DNA of 19,602 bases from Prevotella sp. UBA5379 (GTDB lineage: Bacteria > Bacteroidota > Bacteroidia > Bacteroidales > Bacteroidaceae): assembly GCA_002409785.1 (NCBI GenBank), contig DHOX01000091.1:17593-37194 (forward strand), in the 5' to 3' direction. Of the stretch, positions 17,079 through 19,602 are shown piece after piece (within the stretch, counting starts at the first letter, position 1; every line of letters begins with the position of its first letter). The translations under genes and the position numbers were made by a program. A model generated the notes under the pieces. That model was not told the DNA's origin, searched no databases, and worked only from the letters and a program-made list of their open reading frames with translations.

Positions 17079-18266
17079 TTATCGATTAAGATTGTGTTTC
17101 GCGTTTTCACGGTTTTTGGCGATCAGTCTTTTAACAGTTTCCACACTATGTGTGGTAGAAAAACCATCCTGAGGAGTATTCTTGCAATAATCAACAAGTT
17201 TGTCGATCGTTGACGTAGCAACATGCAGCCGGGTATCACAGGAAGCATAATAGATAAAGACCTTACCGTCCTCATCAGCGATCCAGCCATTAGAGAAAAC
17301 CACGTTCATGACATCCCCAATATATTCCCCTCCCTGAGGGATGAGAAAATAGCCACCCGGCTGAGCAATGACACGTGTAGGATCCTCCAGGGCAGTCATA
17401 TACATATAGAGCACATACCTCAGTCCGGAGGCTGTACCCCGGACGCCATGAGCCAGATGCAGCCATCCCCGGGGAGTCTTGATAGGAGCAGGTCCCTCCC
17501 CATTCTTGACCTCCATGATCGTGTGATAATGACGGAAGTTGATGATCTTTTCATCTTTCACCTCTGCATGTTCTATATCATCCACCAGCGCCCAGCCGAT
17601 ACCGCCACCCGATCCAGCATCTATGAATCCATCTTGCGGACGGGTATAGAAAGCATATTTACCCTGAACGAATTCAGGATGGAGGACCACATTCCGCTGC
17701 TGATTCTTGCTTTTCAAGTCCGGCAAGCGATCCCAGTGGACCAGGTCATGAGTTCTCGCAATAGCAGCAGTTGCCGTCGCAGCAGAAAGATCCTCAGGGT
17801 GCGCCGGGTCATGGCGCTCCGCACAGAATATCCCATAGATCCATCCATCTTCATGACGAGTCAACCGCATATCATAAACATTAGTTGCGGGGACACTGTC
17901 ATCCGGCATGGTCACCGGCTCTTTCCAGAACCGAAAATGATCCACGCCATTAGGGCTCTCCGCCACGGCAAAAAAACTTTTCCGGTCAGCTCCTTCCACA
18001 CGGGCTATCACAACATATTTCCCATTCCATTTGATTGCACCGGCATTGAAAGCCGCGTTCATCATAATGCGCTGTTCCAGATAAGGGTTATCTTTTTCAT
18101 TGAAATCATACCTCCATTCCAAGGGAGTATGTTCACCCGTCAGAACCGGATATTCATATTTTTCGTAGATTCCATTTCCACCCTTTACAGGTTGATTTTT
18201 CCGACACAGGAGTTGTTCATGAAGAATTTTCAGAGCTTTTACCTTTTCATCAAATGTACATATCAT
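17079..18266 (-). CDS. mgp: 4-O-beta-D-mannosyl-D-glucose phosphorylase (GH130)
   Basis: Cytoplasmic inverting phosphorylase that splits mannosyl-beta-1,4-glucose with phosphate into alpha-mannose 1-phosphate and glucose. The 395 residues form a five-bladed beta-propeller. Hallmarks are ARVEGADRKSFFAVAESPNG (about 88-107), VPATNVYDMRLT with the catalytic Asp at 132, FCAERHDP, and NVVLHPEFVQGKYAFYTRPQ. These closely resemble my recollection of the characterised B. fragilis enzyme, including the C-terminal YYASCDTRLHVATSTIDKLVDYC and TPQDGFSTTHSVE. That places it in the mannosylglucose subgroup of GH130, not the mannan-oligosaccharide or N-glycan subgroups. Starts at ATG 18266, 49 bases after the mannanase gene. 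Confidence 0.94.
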   Translation of the reverse strand: MICTFDEKVKALKILHEQLLCRKNQPVKGGNGIYEKYEYPVLTGEHTPLEWRYDFNEKDNPYLEQRIMMNAAFNAGAIKWNGKYVVIARVEGADRKSFFAVAESPNGVDHFRFWKEPVTMPDDSVPATNVYDMRLTRHEDGWIYGIFCAERHDPAHPEDLSAATATAAIARTHDLVHWDRLPDLKSKNQQRNVVLHPEFVQGKYAFYTRPQDGFIDAGSGGGIGWALVDDIEHAEVKDEKIINFRHYHTIMEVKNGEGPAPIKTPRGWLHLAHGVRGTASGLRYVLYMYMTALEDPTRVIAQPGGYFLIPQGGEYIGDVMNVVFSNGWIADEDGKVFIYYASCDTRLHVATSTIDKLVDYCKNTPQDGFSTTHSVETVKRLIAKNRENAKHNLNR

Positions 18267-18315
18267 ATCTTTTAATTTTTATATCGCATTTAACAGACAT
18301 CAGACACAAGACCGG

Positions 18316-19392
18316 TCATCTGATCGTTTTCATATCATTCAAGAACAAGGATGTGGGATAGCTATACAATACCCGGAAGTCAGCAGTACAGGATTTATCA
18401 GGAGCAGGTCCAAAGTTTTCCTTCGGCTGATCCCAGGCATTCCGCCAGAGCAGGACGTAAGAGAGACGGAAGCCCTGGATGGCTTTCCACAGTCCCGTAG
18501 TAAACCACTGAGGATCAGGAGTATTACGGGAGCCTGTCTCGGCAAAGCACATCAGTTTGTGATGAGCCGCAGCCACCCGGCTGATGACAGTATATTCTTC
18601 CCGCACCTGACGGATATAAGTCTCCTTCGAATCATTTCCATAAAGGTCAGCGCCCATCATATCCACATACCGGTCTCCGGGGTAATACTGCATGAAGTTC
18701 TCTTCCGTCTCATGGTCAGTTCCCCCCGGAGAGTAGCAGAACACCAGGTTATCCAGTCCCATTCCACGCAGTGTACGTACGGTCAACCGATAGAGTTGCT
18801 GGTATTCATCAGGCGTACAGGAATTCTTTCCCCACCAGAACCAGCCTCCAGACATCTCGTGCCACGGGCGGAAAATGAGCGGTACAAGTTTTCCATCAGC
18901 CGTCCTGATGGAGAGAAGGAACTTCCCTACCCTCGAGAGCCAACTCATAAACCGGGGATTATCCTTTCCCCCCGGGAGGATCTGTGATACAGCCCTCCCA
19001 CTGGGATCCCATGCGCTCTGCATTGTCACCGGATTAGTAGAGTGCCAGCTGATCTCAACGACGCCACCTCTATTATATTGAGCCAACGCCTGTTGACGGA
19101 TCTGATCGAAAGGTACACCATCCAGGTTCCGCGTAGAATCCAGTTCCAGATGTCCCAGTTCAAAGCCCATCAGCGCAGGGTAATCACCACAAGTCTCCTT
19201 TACGTCACTCCTTCCATACTCCCATTTCCAGGTAGTGCCGTACATCGGATCATCCTGATGACCGATCATGACCCCCTTTTTCTCTATTTTCTGGAGACGT
19301 TTAATCAGTTTTTCAGCCGGAGAGGCAGCCATGCTCCGACAAGCGAACAGTCCGCAGACCGCTATGATCCATAAATGCTTGTATGTCATCAT
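18316..19392 (-). CDS. manA: Secreted GH26 beta-1,4-mannanase
   Basis: Retaining glycoside hydrolase of family 26 (clan GH-A TIM barrel), 358 residues, cutting beta-mannan and probably releasing mannobiose for the downstream genes. The acid/base Glu179 lies in IFRPWHEMSGGWFWWG and the nucleophile Glu285 in MCFAETGSRN; GHQDDPMYG near residue 44 is also typical. The N-terminus is an export signal: a basic start, hydrophobic core WIIAVCGLFAC, then RSMAASP. Either signal peptidase I cleaves after SMA, or Cys18 is lipidated through a poor lipobox (LFAC). Two ATGs open the gene (19392 and 19389). It is 29 bases downstream of the esterase gene. Confidence 0.94.
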   Translation of the reverse strand: MMTYKHLWIIAVCGLFACRSMAASPAEKLIKRLQKIEKKGVMIGHQDDPMYGTTWKWEYGRSDVKETCGDYPALMGFELGHLELDSTRNLDGVPFDQIRQQALAQYNRGGVVEISWHSTNPVTMQSAWDPSGRAVSQILPGGKDNPRFMSWLSRVGKFLLSIRTADGKLVPLIFRPWHEMSGGWFWWGKNSCTPDEYQQLYRLTVRTLRGMGLDNLVFCYSPGGTDHETEENFMQYYPGDRYVDMMGADLYGNDSKETYIRQVREEYTVISRVAAAHHKLMCFAETGSRNTPDPQWFTTGLWKAIQGFRLSYVLLWRNAWDQPKENFGPAPDKSCTADFRVLYSYPTSLFLNDMKTIR

Positions 19393-19421
19393 CTATCAGC
19401 TATTGGTTAAAAATTGAATAT

Positions 19422-19602
19422 TCACTTTACGTGTAATTGTGCTTTCAGGAAATCCTGCCACTCCTCCCACTGTTCCTGATACCAGTAATGCCCCGTCATC
19501 GGGTAAACGCTCAGTTTTTTAGGAGCTTTTACAATATTATAGGTTCCATAGGAAGAAGTAGGTGGAACCGTCTCATCATTATATCCAAAAGAGAACCAAC
19601 AA
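19422..19602 (-). CDS. Acetyl-esterase-like alpha/beta hydrolase, C-terminal end only
   Basis: The last 59 codons of a gene entering from the right edge, ending WQDFLKAQLHVK. The segment GYNDETVPPTSSYGTYN, followed by VYPMTGHYW, resembles the end of acetyl xylan esterase / cephalosporin-C deacetylase proteins (CE7), where the Asp of GxxDxxxPP and the His of GH complete the catalytic triad. Beside a mannanase, removal of acetyl groups from acetylated glucomannan is a reasonable role. The nucleophile Ser and the N-terminus are outside the window, so family and secretion cannot be confirmed. Confidence 0.75.
   Translation of the reverse strand, partial: CWFSFGYNDETVPPTSSYGTYNIVKAPKKLSVYPMTGHYWYQEQWEEWQDFLKAQLHVK

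Noticed and set aside
17223..18275. A 350-codon open frame on the plus strand across the phosphorylase gene
   Set aside because: It is antisense to a full-length GH130 gene with its catalytic motif, shows no domain, and no promoter precedes it.

Overview
The window looks like chromosomal DNA from a member of the Bacteroidales, close to Bacteroides or a relative. Three things point there. The nuo cluster carries a fused nuoCD and has no nuoE, nuoF or nuoG. The mannan cluster has the gene content and order of the Bacteroides fragilis mannobiose-epimerase/mannosylglucose-phosphorylase locus. The only recognisable promoters carry the Bacteroides -7 element TAnnTTTG, and genes lack strong Shine-Dalgarno sequences. 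No rRNA, tRNA, CRISPR array or intact mobile element is visible.

Layout from left to right. At the extreme left a possible leftward gene (1-77) runs off the edge behind a TAnnTTTG promoter. Next is uvrA on the plus strand (359-3229), the DNA-damage-recognition ATPase of nucleotide excision repair, closed by a strong 15-bp-stem terminator (3247-3285). That terminator lies between converging genes and probably serves both. Everything that follows is on the minus strand.

From 13704 down to 3342 is one tightly packed operon, nuoA-B-CD-H-I-J-K-L-M-N. It encodes the membrane arm and the quinone/N2 connecting module of respiratory complex I. The NADH-oxidising module (NuoE, F, G) is absent, so the electron donor is probably a ferredoxin- or flavodoxin-like carrier, not NADH (inference). 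A TAnnTTTG promoter sits about 60 bases upstream of nuoA. Oddities are a roughly 105-residue hydrophilic tail on NuoB and a Leu in place of the usual transmembrane-helix-7 Lys in NuoM.

From 13705 to 14319 is a 615-base stretch with no convincing gene. It contains the nuo promoter, a 71-codon orphan frame, a pair of 10-bp direct repeats and the terminator of the next operon.

From 19602 down to 14320 is a beta-mannan/glucomannan operon. Its genes are the 3' end of an acetyl-esterase-like gene, a secreted GH26 beta-mannanase, a GH130 mannosylglucose phosphorylase, a GPH-family sugar:cation symporter and a mannobiose 2-epimerase. The implied pathway is deacetylation and cleavage of mannan outside the cytoplasm to mannobiose, import by the symporter, epimerisation to mannosylglucose, and phosphorolysis to mannose 1-phosphate plus glucose. 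No SusC/SusD pair or regulator lies within the window; the operon's upstream end is beyond the right edge.

I see no wholly new system. The most interesting points are the NuoM Lys-to-Leu change, the NuoB tail, the missing NADH module and the degenerate first zinc site of UvrA.
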